Part shown: piece after piece, positions 46,001 to 58,784 of the stretch
How the letters are laid out: each line of letters starts with the position of its first letter
Numbering within the stretch: position 1 is the first letter of the stretch
Assembly (NCBI GenBank): GCA_025506515.1
Contig: CM046457.1
Span: forward strand, 3,464,444 to 3,528,443
DNA: 64,000 nt
Origin: Flaveria trinervia
Lineage: Eukaryota > Streptophyta > Magnoliopsida > Asterales > Asteraceae
Reading direction: 5' to 3'
The notes under the pieces: model-generated
Databases searched by the model: none
What the model saw: only the letters and a program-made list of their open reading frames with translations
What the model was told of the DNA's origin: nothing
Translations under genes and position numbers: made by a program

Positions 46001-46475
46001 AGCTTTACTTGATTTCAAATCAAGCAATCCGCTCTCCTGGTTGAAGCCTTCCTCATACTTCATTGTCGTAGGTCGTCACCAAACTCTGGTCGTGCATGGT
46101 TGAGCAATCCATCTTTTTGCAACACTTGGGTTTGAGTCATAGACTACTGATCAACTCACCCAGAGATGTCTGTCTACCTACCTATGTCTGTCTTGAACAG
46201 CCTAGCAGGAACAAGCGCTCTCTCTCAATTCTATCGTGCAATCCTCTAGGGCATTAGGTAACCTGGTAGACTTACTAATAGCAATTCTTACATCGAAGGG
46301 CTCATCGATCTTCCTACCCCTAATCGTGTAACATCACAGAAAATATCGGTAACAAAACTACTACTAACGTCACAATTAAAGCATAGATGCAATAATCTAA
46401 GCTTGCAAGAACGTACCTGACGTTTCCTCGGAGTCTGACCTAGCCTCCTCCCGGTCATAGTGAAGGCTCTAGCCC

Positions 46476-47719
46476 TCACCCTCTGTTCTCCTTCCTCGTA
46501 CCAGAGCTTCCTACCCTCGACTTCTTGCAGTCTCTGCTCATGTGTCCTGTCTTGCCACAGTCATAGCATTTAGCCATTTGGCAGTCCCTCGCTCTGTGGC
46601 CCTTCTTTCCACACTGAAAACAAACGTTCAGTCCCCACTTGCACTCCCCCTCATGGCCTCTGCCACACCTGTTGCAAGTTTCTCCTTTCCTTTCCATTCT
46701 CTCCCGATTATCATCCCTCGACGCCGTACCTCCATACCCAATTTCACCATCATTGTCTCGCCTTCCTTTCCCTTTCCTAACATAGGCTCGCTCCTCCCCT
46801 TCGTCTGTTGTCACCATCACCCCCCGCTCGTCGTACAATCTTCTCGCCAGGTCAACTGCCGACCTAAACATGCTCGGTTGGGCGGCGATCATGTGCCTAT
46901 GGATGTCCGCCGGCAAGCCCTGAATATACCTCTTGATCTTTCGCGAAAGAGGTGTCACCTGATCTGGCACCAGACGTGCCATCTCGTTGAACTTCGTGGT
47001 GTACTGTTGATGTGTCAGGGTTCCCGCCTCCAGTTTCAAGAATTCCCTTTCATCTTTATCCATCTCACGATGAGGACATAATTCCTCAATACCAGCTTCT
47101 TCAACTCCGGCCATCTCATCCTTCCAATAGCTTTGCTACCCTCGGCTTGGACTATATTGTCCCACCAGCACAGAGCCGAGTTCACAAAAGAATGGGCAGC
47201 AAACTTCACCTTCTGATCCTCCCGGCACTCGCTGATATTCAATACACCTTCCATCTCTCTCACCCATCGGTAAGCAGCAACAACAGTTCTGTTTCCATCA
47301 AAAGTTGGGGGCTTGCATCGTTGAAACGCCCCATAGTTACTGCCTCGTGCCGCCTCCGGCGCAGGCTCTTCCTCTTCATCCTCTTCATCATTAAAGAAAA
47401 CCGTTTCAGTCTCGGGTCGTCTCCTTTCGCCTGAAGACCTACCCCCTTTCTGTCTCTCCTCGTCTCTAACAGCCTTCATAACTTCGGTCACCACAGACGG
47501 TAGGATCGTCTGCATAACCTGATGCACTTCCTCCCTGACTGCCTCTCTCATCGAGGCTCTCTGATTAGCGTTCTCATCATCGCCCTCCTGATGAGGGGCC
47601 TCGGGTTCCTCACGGGCTGCTCCTTCAGCCCTAGACCTTCCTCTTGTGACCCGTGGTTCAGCACCACGTCCACCACTGCTTCCACCTCATGAAGCTTTCA
47701 AAGATCTACCGCCAACCAT
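46476..47719 (-). pseudogene. Ty3 gag with two CCHC zinc knuckles, frameshifted
   Basis: The start MVGGRSLKAS lies at 47719. A stop near 47690 and a one-base loss near 47095 (AATTATTGT expected, AATTATGT found) break the frame; otherwise about 410 codons are readable. An acidic linker (NDEEDEEEEP) leads to the capsid part (WWDNIVQAEGSKAIGRMRWP, EFLKLEAGTLTHQQYTTKF, YIQGLPADIHRHM) and ends with CNRCGRGHEGECKWG, CFQCGKKGHRARDC and CYDCGKTGHMSRDC zinc knuckles. Gag forms the virus-like particle and binds the element's RNA. It is transcribed from the right-hand LTR. Confidence 0.85.
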
Positions 47720-48076
47720 CTTCTAACACACTATAAGATTCAAACACTAACACAGTCATTCAAGGTAATAACTTAGTTTATGTCAAGTATAGTAAGTCCC
47801 TAATTACAGTGGTCAGTTGTGATTAGCCACTTACTTTACTCTTCATACCCCAAGCATTTCCTATCCCGACTTAATCAATATCTAAATCTACACATAGCAC
47901 ACAAGCCACATACATGCGCACATAATGCCATTTAACAATAACTTACATAAAACGTTACATAAAATCTTTACCTGCAGGCACGTAGCTACTAGGACTGGCA
48001 TCCCTTTTACTTTTAATCCCATTCTCAGTTTAAGATTAGGTTTTTCAAAATATTTACCCAATTCACTTAAACTTTT

Positions 48077-48088
48077 GCTTTGATACCA
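48077..48088 (-). other. Primer-binding site (initiator Met tRNA type)
   Basis: On the minus strand TGGTATCAAAGC lies three bases inside the 5' LTR and matches TGGTATCAGAGC, the complement of plant initiator Met tRNA 3' end, with one difference. Confidence 0.75.
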
Positions 48089-48091
48089 ACT

Positions 48092-50821
48092 TGTAAGGCC
48101 CCGTTCCTGGGCACCTCACAGCTGGTGGTTCATCGCACTTAAAACATTATAAAATGTACATTAATCTTGCAGCGGAATTTAAAACTTTCGTTTAAACTAA
48201 AACATGTCATTTACAACATTAATTTTCATCTCAAAATACATGACATGTCAAAATACGGATGCCAGCCTCAAAATGCTCCCAGTAGCTTATGCATCCATGC
48301 TTGCAACTCCTCAGCATCAACATATACCTGCCAACTATCATGCATACAAAAGTCAGCGACGCTAAGTGAGTTCTAGTTTTAATAATAAAATACTTTACTT
48401 TCGTTAAAACCGTTCTTTCAAAACATACTATACTTTACATCATTCGTGATCATGCATCATACGTACATACAGATAATATCATTATTATCTTCCATTATGT
48501 TCATTAACTTTGTTCATTCAACGTATTACATTATCATTCACTTCTCTTCCTAGATCCGGTCGGGCTTTACCCTGTTCGTGGCACTCAGCCACGATTACTG
48601 AGGTCGAATGACAAGGATCCTGTTCAGTACATTATTACGATAATTTATTTACATTCATTCATACGTTCATTCTTTCATACATGATCGTTCATTACGTTCG
48701 TTAATCTTCGTTCATTCGTTACATCTGGTGACATGTACATTCCCCCGAACATTATGCACGAAGCTGGTCATTGGGCCTGAGGTCTGTCATAGACCCCGAG
48801 CATTGTGCACGAAGCTGACTCCAGTACCTGAGGCAAGTACATTCACCGTTCATCTTTTCGTTTCATTACTCATTATTACTCGAATCTTGTCTCTTGCAAT
48901 ATCTCAAGTCCGAAGACTGATGATGTGTCGGGGCCTGCTCACAAACCCCCGACTTATGTCCGAAGACTGACACAACACCGTGATACACAACAAAGATCCC
49001 ATATGAGTCAATCACAGGGATTGAACTCCATCCGAGTCTGTTGCAACACAAAGTCGCTCACCTCATTATCTCGTCTCATGCAATATCCCCGACTCATGTC
49101 CGAAGACTGATACTGTGCCGGGGCCTGACAAACAAACCCCCAACTCATGTCCGAAGACTGACACAGTACCAGGATACGCGACACGGATCTCATCATCTGT
49201 CACTTTCGTCATATGCAATACTCCCGACTCATGTCCGAAGACTGATACATATATCGGGGCCTGCTCACAAACCCCCGACTCATGTCCGAAGATTGACACA
49301 GTACCGGAGTACGCAAACTGTATCATGTCTCATGCAATACCCCCGACTCATGTCCGAAGACTGATAATGTGCCGGGGCCTTGCACACAAACCCCTGACTC
49401 ATGTCCGAAGACTGACACAGTACCGGGATATGCGACAAGGACCTCTTTCGAGTCTGTCGCGACACAGAGTCGCTCACCTCATACATATGCTTGCAAGCCT
49501 TTCTATACTTTCTCTTTTATTCATTCATTTATTCATGAATGCATTCATTCATTACGTTCCTCTTTTCATTATCTTCTACTTTACGTTACATAATACTTTC
49601 ATTACATTTATTAACGTTCAACGCAAAGCCAAGGGAAGACATACGTACATAATAAGGAACATACATATAATCATAAACATACACCAATACAGGCACATCA
49701 TACATGCATAACACGCATAAGCCATCACATCATAACCAGGCCTATTTCCTTATATTACCCCTTAAAAACCACTTGGAAAACCTCAAGTCCAAAGTGGGCG
49801 CATGGGTCCTTCTAGGCGCATGGGCATAAAAATTCTAAGTATAAAACAGTTTGGACGCATAGACACTATTTGGGCGTTTCTGTCCTGTTCAGGCGCATCA
49901 ACACTTAACATTTCACTTGGGCGCATAGGCACTGCTTAGGCGCATGGCCAACACTTAGCCGTTTCAATCTCTGGGACACATGGGCACTATTTAGGCGCAT
50001 GGTCCACACTTAGCCTTTTCTTCACTTGGGCGCATGACCAACACTTAGACGCATGGGCCACTATTTAGGCGCATGACCCACCCTTGGGCGCATGGCCAAC
50101 ACTTAGGCGTATGGTCACTCATGTTGGACGCATGGACAACTGTTTGGGCGCATGAACCACTGTTCATGTTCATCAGACATTCTGAAATCTTTTCTATGCT
50201 ACCCATTCACCCGATAATCATTCTAAGCATACCCAAACATAGATCTAACATACTAAGGCCATCAAAGCATGCTAAACATCATCTATAACCTATAATCTAC
50301 ACCATAACATGCATACATACATACAACATTCGAACATAAATCTATAAACCCACGGTTTCTTTAAAAACGTTTACTTAGTATGCATAATAGCCCCAAATCA
50401 GTTGAAAATCCGTAAAAGAGGGGTTCTAGAAACTCACCTTTAGCAGCTTTTGAGCAACACTCTTCCCGTTCAAGACCCACTTTGATTCAACTCCTTGAAT
50501 CCCGAAAGTAAACTCTAAACAACCGAAACTTCAGTCAAGAACTCAGTACTCAACTGAAACCGAGCTCAAGGAAAAGAAGACTTACCTTTTTCAGCTTCTT
50601 CTTGCTCTTTCTCTCTCTAGAACCGAGCTCTCTTTCTCTCTTCTTCTTTTCATTCGTGAAGAAGATGATGGAGAAGGAAGAATGGGCAACCATGCCTTTT
50701 AATATCTTTAAAATATAAAAATTGTACTTTGTATACTTTTCCCCTCCATTTGTGTATAATTTCCATTCCTTTCACTTACTTTTCTTTTCCTTTTGTTTAA
50801 ATAAAATTTCGGGGTGTTACA
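48092..50821 (-). repeat. 5' LTR (element is on the minus strand)
   Basis: At 2730 bp it carries the same two internal arrays as its partner, at 48900-49435 and 49795-50160. It ends GGGGTGTTACA at 50821, next to the TSD. Confidence 0.9.
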
Positions 50822-50826
50822 TCACT

Positions 50827-51045
50827 TTTAATAATATTTAACTAAAAAAGCTTTAAACCCACTACACTAGATTTAAAATGAATTTAATAAATTCATATTC
50901 GTCTAGGTGTTATTTTAAATAAATAAACCACTACGCATAGTTTTAAAGATGATGAATCAAATGAAGATGTGTGTTTAACCATTTCTTTAATTTTGATAAT
51001 AGAGAGAGAGTTGACGAATCCATTGTGATTTGTGAATGCTCTTAC
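50827..51045. mobile_element. Right half of the split MITE
   Basis: It ends with ATTTGTGAATGCTCTTACTC at 51026-51045, inverted relative to the left end near 42437. See the left half for the argument. Confidence 0.5.
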
Positions 51046-51082
51046 TCATCGAACGGGTAGGAAAGAAAAATAGTCGTTCGAC

Positions 51083-52475
51083 GGGGACCGTTTGTGCAAC
51101 TTTCTCTACAATTAAAAAAAATCAAAAAATCAAAATAAAAAATCAAATAAAAGTTTACAATATCAAAAAAATAATAATTAAAATTCAAATATTTTTATCA
51201 TATTAAAATTTAAATAAAAGTTAAAGGTTTAAACAAAAAAATTAACGAAATAAAAAAAAAATAGAAGAAATAAATTTCTAAAAGAAATCAAAAGGAATTA
51301 ATTAATTTCTAGTTTGATACAATCAATTTCTTCAACCGCTTTTTCTTCGCTCATTGTGTCTTCTATTGGATTGGTGTCTGCTTTTGTCAATCAGTTGGTG
51401 CTAAAGGTTTTTACTGAGAAACTTTTGATGATTAATGATTTCATTTTTCTGTAATTAGCTTACAAATGGATTTTTGGTGATAAATTTGATTTTGATAATT
51501 CTTTCTTACTATGACAAAACTTGTTACATATACATCGTAAATCATCATCACACATAATGCTATCATACATCATAAATAAGTGCATACTAGGAAATAGGAA
51601 TATGCCCCATCGAAAATAAAGTACACCATTTCATGGTGATCTTACTAGGATGAAACTAATTGAAAGGAATAACTATAGTTTATGTGACTAATTTCAACAT
51701 GTATTTGTTGGCACTTTATCTATTCTATTTCTATGATATTAATATATCATAAATATCGATGAAGATAACATATATAACAGAAAATCACTCTTTAACATTA
51801 TCATGTGAGATCAGTGAGAAGGTTAGAAAAACAAGTTGTTTCAATCGTTCTTTTTGTCTTTTCTTTTTGATATTTATTTATTTTTAAAGTAAATTACTAT
51901 TTGCATCCATTATGTTTTCAATTTTAACCGTTTGCATCTTTACAGTTTAAAACCTCACTTTACCCTTGAAGTTTTATTTTATGTTTCCATTTGAGTTTTA
52001 AACCCTGACGCTACTAAATTTAGCCGTTAGTTTTCTATAAATTGACAAAAATACCTTTAACCCCCACATTATTAAAACTCACTCCCAACGCAACCTTTCC
52101 CCTCTTCATCTTCAGACCAACATCATCATCATCATCAACATGGTTCCCCCCAACCCACACAATATTGATCGAAGATTACATCACCTCGACCAAGGTTCTA
52201 ACAGCGACCGTGGTGTGCGACTACGATGATGGTGGGGATGTGATTTCAGTGTCTAACGGGGCAGCGATTAATGTGGTATGATTTTAGTGTCTTTGAAGAT
52301 CGCTCTCTCTTATTTTTAACTTTTATTTAATCTTAAGTTTAACAAAAATCATTTGATTTTAATCTTTTTATTTGTTATTTTAAACCTTATTTGATATTTT
52401 TTGATTTTTTTAATTGTAGAGAAAGTTGCACATACGATTCTTATGATTTGATCATATTACAAGTGTAGTCCCCAC
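51083..52475. mobile_element. Non-autonomous DNA transposon with inverted repeats
   Basis: Left: GGGGACCGTTTGTGCAACTT, then TCTCTACAATTAAAAAAAAT. Right, on the minus strand, contains GGGGACTACACTTGTAAT and then TATGTGCAACTTTCTCTACA followed by ATTAAAAAAATCAAAAAAT. The arms match over at least 45 bases, with an extra segment in the right one. The interior, about 1.3 kb, contains no transposase; a 79-codon frame at 52042-52281 is not recognisable. Confidence 0.55.
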
Positions 52476-53119
52476 ATTATTAGAAACTAATAAACACTAA
52501 TGATGGGATTAAATTTACAACCATCTAACAAAATTTTGAATTAAGCTTGCAATTCTTAAGGACCAGGGACAAATTTACAATATAAACAACCATTTTGTTT
52601 TCCTTTGAAAAAGCTGTATGTTATTAGGACAAAAGGTACAAGTCTATAATTGTGTGTTGATGTAATATATAGGTCAAACTCATTATTTTTTAAAATGGGT
52701 CAAACCCATCCTTTTAACGAAAAGTAACGTTCTCAGAACATGATCGGATAGTTAACCAGTCGTTTTACTGGTTGTTTGATAGGACCAGATTTAATAACCG
52801 AATAATGTCACAATTATAATGGTTTTATATAAGTATTTTATATCTATATTTTATAGTTATATATAAAACTCAACAATAATTATACATCCAACGCTGAAAT
52901 TCATCACCTATCCGTTAAACACATTAAAATAAATAAATAAAATAATTTGAAAATCCAGTCTGAACCGGTTTCCGGTTCCTAGTCTAACCGTCGAACCGGT
53001 TTGAAGCGGTCGGTTCTTGAAGAAGTAAACGAGTTGGGGTGGATTGGACCGGTGGCCCAACTATATCCCAGTCCAACCGGTCAGACTAATAATATTGAAA
53101 AAAAGCTCAATTTTTTATT
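52476..53119. other. Intergenic, AACCGG-rich repeat text
   Basis: No gene is seen. Around 52960-53090 AACCGGTT and related words recur in both orientations, suggesting a decayed inverted-repeat element, but ends are not definable. Confidence 0.35.
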
Positions 53120-53399
53120 AAACTTGTGACACCATACATAAATCCTACATCGACAATGGACATGAGAGATTTCTGCTGCATAAGAAATGTCATGCCTCTA
53201 ATATCATCAACACGTTTTGAGTGTATTGGTTGTGGATGAGCGGAGAACTCCACAGTTAAACGTGTTCAAGTGGGAGCAATCCAGGGATGAGTGACCTCCT
53301 TGAGAAATTTTCATCCGAGCAACCAAAAACAAATTCGTGAACTCCTAATGAGCAAAACGGACAATATTGCTGGTGTGAGGGGTCGGGTGTTACAAAACA
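53120..53399 (+). mobile_element. Cassandra-type LTR with 5S rRNA-like segment
   Basis: The LTR runs 53125-53394 from TGTGACACCATACAT to GGTCGGGTGTTACA. Flanks AAACT and AAACA make a 4-of-5 TSD. At about 53243-53311 AGAACTCCACAGTTAAACGT and GGGATGAGTGACCTCCTTGA match the promoter half of plant 5S rRNA (boxes A, IE and C) with several changes. 5S-bearing LTRs define the Cassandra group of tiny retrotransposons. Only one LTR is present, so this is a solo LTR. Confidence 0.85.
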
Positions 53400-54946
53400 G
53401 ATCAAAATTGTTGCTATATCTCACCTAACCTCAAGTCTCAAGTTTTACTGAACACTAAACTAAACTGATCTTCTGTTACTGTCCCTAGGTTAGTTGACCA
53501 GTTGCATAATATGAAGAACATGAACTTACACATGTAATACAGTAAGATAACGATTTTGTTTTTATATAAATCACACATTTATGGGTGAAGCATGTTGTAA
53601 GTTGTGCACAATATTTCTTTGATGTTACAAACCTCCTAAAGCATTCTCATTCAAACCGTTAAACTGTAAACATAATAATATATTCTTTAAACACATATTT
53701 GACACTAAACTATACTTTAAAAAAAAAATATTCCTGGTCTAACCTTTTATTCAAAGATTTAGAACGTCATCATACAATTTATATTTTTGATAAAAATCTC
53801 ATGTTAACGGGTCGGCCCAACCTAGTAGGTCCAATATAAATGACCGTTTTTACTTATTTAACCAAAAACTTTAGCTAAAAGGGGAATGTGTATTTCCTCA
53901 AGATTGTTTTTGTTTGAAGATTTAGTACATCATCATACAACTATTACTATTAAGTGAAACTTTTTCATTAGTAATATAAAAATTAAATGTGGACAAACAA
54001 TACTAGCAGTTCAATCCAACCTGAGTAAAATACCATTTGTTCTCAGGGGCGAAGCTTGAACATCCCTATAAGGGGGGCGGGGGCGAAATTAATTTTTTTA
54101 AAAGGGACGAATTCGATATTTATATAAAATTTACACTACCGGGTCAAAAGTTAATCTAACGTACTAAAATTTAACACTATCGACGAAAAAAAGAGCCCCC
54201 AATCTTCACAATCCTCCGCCCTTGTTTGTTGTACACATTTAAGTATTTAAAGATTTGTGAATTATAACTGTAATATTTTATTTTTTAATATTGTATGTAA
54301 TATGTAATTCAGTTATAAAATCATTTACAGACTTATGAATTATTTTATTTTTATATAACCGTGTAATACACGTGTATATAATTTGTTAATATATGATTGA
54401 AATTAATTCAAAATTTAAACTAACCTAACTTTGTCTTTTAATTTTAAATAATTATTTTGATTCGTAAACCACACCATAGTTAAATATTGTAAAATCCATT
54501 AATATAATTAAAAATTTTGGTGTTACTAAAAATCCATGAAATTAAGTGTTAATCAGAAGATCCAAATTTTCACCTCGAAAGAAGTGTGGGACAAATGTTC
54601 ATGTTCTTTTTTCAGAACTTGTGGACATTTACCTGGCAACTGCAATGAATTACATACATATATATACAAAGAAAATCACACAAATAAAAACTAAATCCAA
54701 ATTTGTTTTAGCAATTCCAAGGTGTCTGCACAAAATCTACAAATAAAAATAACCAATCAGTGTTGGTTCTATCACTATGCCTATGTTGGTGTGATCATAT
54801 ATACCAATGACCAATTTGGTCATTTAAAAACCACAAGTGAGAAGGATATAAGAGTGTAATTCCAATAATCTGTTACATCAATTAGTATATATAGTAGCAA
54901 TGTTTACTCTTAATCAAAGTTAAGTAAGTGATCATGACAGGCGGGA
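53400..54946. other. Intergenic upstream of the kinase pseudogene
   Basis: Apart from the hAT-like MITE at 54044-54224, no gene, RNA or clear repeat is seen. Much of 54225-54550 is extremely AT-rich. Confidence 0.4.
54036..54232. mobile_element. hAT-like MITE with 8-bp TSD
   Basis: The element spans 54044-54224, from CAGGGGCGAAGCTTGAA to TCCTCCGCCCTTG, whose reverse complement CAAGGGCGGAGGA matches the left end. Flanks TTTGTTCT and TTTGTTGT agree at 7 of 8 positions. At 181 bp it has no coding capacity. Confidence 0.75.
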
Positions 54947-57362
54947 ATGTTGCTTAAACCGTTTCAGTATTTCACAACGTTGATAGTGATACTATCAAGA
55001 ACAAAAGCAGCATCCCTTCATGGCTGCCCAGATAGATGTGGGAATATTACGATCCCATATCCATTTGGGATAGGAAGGGGTTGCTACTTGAGCAAAACCT
55101 ACCAGGTAAACTGTACAACTTTAAAAATATTAAAACCATTTTAGATTCTTTAACATATCACCACAAGGGCTTATGCATGGGTTCTTGCCCATAGCTTATC
55201 GTTGTTACAACAACACTGGCAGTCTTCGACGCTCAACACCCAAAATAAGGTTGTCTAGGTTTCTACTATCCAGCACAAGGAACCTCCTTACTACTATTGG
55301 GTGTGGCACTAGAGCCGACCTCATGGATTTGGAGGGTAGCCATGACATAACTGAATCTATATTGAGGATCAACTGTAAAAATTTACAAAATGGTTCATGT
55401 TTTGGCAATGGTTGCATGCAAGAACCCCTTCCTTATAGGTTGAGGGAGTTTCGTATCCATGCACAAAGAATCACAACGAGGGTAGGGAATTAGAGCTATA
55501 ATAACTGTAGCTACGGGTTTGTTGTTCAAACAGATCAATACATATTTCAAGAAACAGATCTTGATAACATTATACTAGGTATTTTCCTGTGGCCCTTGAA
55601 TGGACGGTTGGGAACACAAGTTGTGAAGAAGCAAAGAAGAACAAAACAAGTTATATTTGCAAAGAAAATAGTGAATGCTTGGACTCTTCTGGAAAAATTG
55701 ACCGAGGTCACCCGGGTTATACTTGTCGGTGTGCTCTAGGTTATGATGGAAACCCATACCTCCCATATGGTTGTCAGGGTAAGCATTGTCTGTTAATGCC
55801 TTTGAATGATTTTAGTATGTATTTACACATGTGTAATATTGAAGCTTATTTGTGATGTTTCTTTAGATATCAATGAGTGTGAAGAACCTCAAAAATTTTG
55901 TGTACATAGTTGTGTTAACACGAATGGGAGCTACGCTTGTGTGTGCCCTCTTGGGATGCGTGGTGATGGTTATATAATTGGGACTGGGTGTTTTTGTGTA
56001 GAAGTTGGAGCTAAGTCACTTGGCAATTCCTTATATATCGGTCAGTATATTACACTTATCTTTTGAATGACTTTTCCTTGATTAGTGATAACTTCCTCAG
56101 TTATTATATAAGGCCAAAATGGCTCAAATTAGCATATTCTTAAAAAGATCAAAAAACTACCTCCATACAAATAGCTCCTTACTATTCTCTTTGATCGTAA
56201 TATAATCTCACTGTTAAAAATATTCATGAGCTTGTTATGTAATAATCTTTTAGTAACAAATATATTCTATTGATTGACAGCTATCTGCACAAGCCCTGTA
56301 GCTTCAATTGTTTTAACACTTATCTTATACTGGACACTCAAACATAGGAGGACAATAAAAATTAGAGAGAAGTTTTTCAACAAAAATGGTGGCTTAATTT
56401 TGCAGAAAATTCTATTTGAATCTAAACAACCCTCCCACACGGCCAAGATTTTTGCAGCAAGAATTCTTGAAAAAGCTACCAATAACTTTCAAAAAACCAA
56501 TGTTATAGATGAAGGAGGTTATGGTACAGTTTATAAAGGTACATTAGAAGATGATACACCAGTTGCCATTAAAAAATCTAAGTCAGTTGACAAGAACTAG
56601 ATTGAGTAGTTTATCAATGAGGTGATCATGCTATCAGAAATTAACCATTCAAACATTGTTAGACTATTAGGTTGTTGCTTAGAGACACAAACTCCTCTTC
56701 TAGTTTATGAATTTGTAACCAACAAGACTGTCTTCCACCATTTACATGAAAATGACAATGTATCTTCCATGACATTTGAAAGGCGACTAGACATTGCCAC
56801 ACAAACTGCAGAAGCCATTGCGCATATACACTCAACCACACATATCATTCATAGAGATATTAAATCATCAAATATACTTTTGACTAATGACTACACTGTT
56901 AAAGTCTTTGATTTTGGGATCTCGAAGATCATTCCTATGGATCAAACTCACATACAAACATTGGTGCATGGGACTCTTGGGTACATAGATCCTGAGTACT
57001 TTCGATCTGGAATTTTGACAGAAAAGAGTGATGTGTATAGTTTTGGTATGGCTCTTGTGGAGCTGATAACAGGCAAAAAAGTCTTTTCATATGATAGAAC
57101 TTAAAGTGAGTTGGGTTTAGCGATGTTTTTTGTTTCATCGCTAGAAAAAGGTTGCTTAATTCACATTCTAGACAATCAAGTGAAGAAATATGGGTTTAGT
57201 TACCATATAAATTATGTTGCCAAGCTTGCAAAAGACTGTATTGAGCTAGAAAGCAAGAAAAGACCCGGTATGGAAATAGTCAAAAGAGAGCTTGTAAAAG
57301 TGAGACAATGTTTCATAAAGACTTCTTATGATGAACCTGGTCATCTTCCCTTGTTTGATTGA
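54947..57362 (+). pseudogene. Wall-associated receptor kinase-like pseudogene
   Basis: The order is: a signal peptide-like start (MLLKPFQYFTTLIVILSRT), a galacturonan-binding WAK motif (CPDRCGNITIPYPFGIGRGC), further extracellular pieces (IAYRCYNNTGSLRRSTPK), a Cys-rich EGF-like part, an EGF-Ca motif (DINECEEPQKFCVHSCVNTN) after an intron at 55774-55866, a membrane segment near 56290, and a kinase domain with VAIKKSK, HRDIKSSNILL, FDFGISK and GTLGYIDPEYF. WAKs link the cell wall to intracellular signalling. Damage: a frame break near 55150, TAG replacing a Trp near 55491, two TAG codons at 56598 and 56607 (probably from CAG), and TAA at 57102. In the glycine loop the second position reads E (DEGGYGTVYKG). 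Catalytic residues persist, so inactivation looks fairly recent. Confidence 0.85.
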
Positions 57363-58030
57363 TAAAGACTACACTCATGTTACAATTGATAACCATTTTA
57401 GATCGTCTTGCTATGTGCTTTAGTTATACGTGTGATGGCTATGTGTTTTGGTTATATTTGTGATACCATTTGTGGACTGACCCATCAGTCCGACCCAAAA
57501 GAATTACTCGTCAACCCATACGATTCATGTAGTAGGAGTTATTGCAGTCAACCGTCTTTCTTTTATTTAGGCATATAATAATAGTAGTAGTCTTGTTAAA
57601 AGCAAATGATCATTTGAATATTCATATTAAAGCACTATGGGTTTTTAAATTTTGAGAGATTGATGATCATAATATCGCTTTCAAAAATTGAAAACATAAG
57701 TCAAGCATATATATACATGATCGATGGAACCCTAACGGCAAGGTGGTTACTTTAATGTCGGTTGATAGTTAAAGTAAATCCACCACCAAATCTTAATTAA
57801 ACTAAGCATAAGTATAACCATTCTTGGGCTTGAAATGCCTTTTTTCTTCATGTAAAGATAGTAGGTTTATGTTATAGACTGAAATCGCTACAATGTATGT
57901 GACTTATTCCATATAAGTTGTATGTGACTTATCCTGCGTTGAATGAACTCTCTCACCTATCAGACTTGTCTTTTGGGGTTAACTTCTCATGTTAATATGT
58001 AACTAACTGATTCAGCCTAAATGACACAAC
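57363..58030. other. Intergenic 3' flank of the kinase pseudogene
   Basis: No gene or repeat could be defined. GTGATGGCTATGTG-like text at 57430-57465 is a short local duplication. Confidence 0.4.
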
Positions 58031-58038
58031 CTAATATG

Positions 58039-58482
58039 CATGGGTGGCCTTAGGGGGGTGAGGTGGGTGATCGCCTAGGGTCCGATCTCCTCGGGGGCCC
58101 GGAATTTAAAAAATTATATTATATATGTATGTAAATATATTTTTTAAAACTAACTATACGCTACTAACAAACTAATTAACAAATCCAATAATAATATAAT
58201 TATTTTGATCTATTGAAACTCAAGACCTATTAACATTTTAAATAGTTTAGTCTGACACCATTTATCCAATCTAAATTTATTTCAAAAAATCTAAGAGAGT
58301 TTTACGATTTGCTTAAGTAAGTAAATTAAATTGTTTTGCTACAATACTTTGTTTATTGGTATAACATTTATTGTTGTATTATAAATTTTGTACATATGGA
58401 TTATTTACTCTATATTATAGGGCCCATTAATTTTATTCGCCCAGTGCTCAAAAATTTTCGAGGACTCTTAAGACCATCCCTG
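58039..58482. mobile_element. Probable hAT-like non-autonomous element
   Basis: Left CATGGGTGGCCTTAGG and right, inverted, CAGGGATGGTCTTAAGA form imperfect terminal repeats. The interior is AT-rich without an ORF. No matching 8-bp TSD (CTAATATG versus GAGTAAGG), so the call rests on the ends alone. Confidence 0.4.
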
Positions 58483-58784
58483 GAGTAAGGCGTGAAGCGT
58501 GTTGAGTATCTAATAAAAATCAAAGAAGGGAAAAAAGGATAGCACTTATCAACAATAATTTATTAGATGCTCTCACAACTTTACGCCTCTTTGTTTTGGG
58601 TGAAATTGTGCTTAATTCTTCTTTGGTTTGATTTATATTTTAATATGGGTTGTATTGTGTATTCGTTGAGTACCTTAAAATTTAGTGCTTTTACTTTGCT
58701 AGGAAAGAACTGTGTACCGTTGATTGATTATAATGAATGCTTGACGGACATGTGCGGTTGTGCCCTTGGTTTTTTATCTCTCAC

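Larger units (their letters stand above)
42830..50826 (-). mobile_element. Ty3-type LTR retrotransposon, pol mostly lost, TSD TCACT
   Basis: Two LTRs, 42835-45612 and 48092-50821, both run from TGTAAGGCCCCG to GGGTGTTACA and are visibly near identical, so the insertion is fairly young. TSD TCACT is perfect at 42830-42834 and 50822-50826. On the minus strand a PBS, TTGGTATCAAAGCA, matching the initiator Met tRNA style, follows the right LTR, and a purine tract AAGGGGGGTGGACT precedes the left one. The 2.5 kb interior keeps gag and a short integrase tail but no protease, reverse transcriptase or RNase H. It must be mobilised in trans if at all. Confidence 0.9.

Noticed and set aside
52042..52281. 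79-codon open frame
   Set aside because: It lies inside a non-autonomous transposon and has no recognisable domain.
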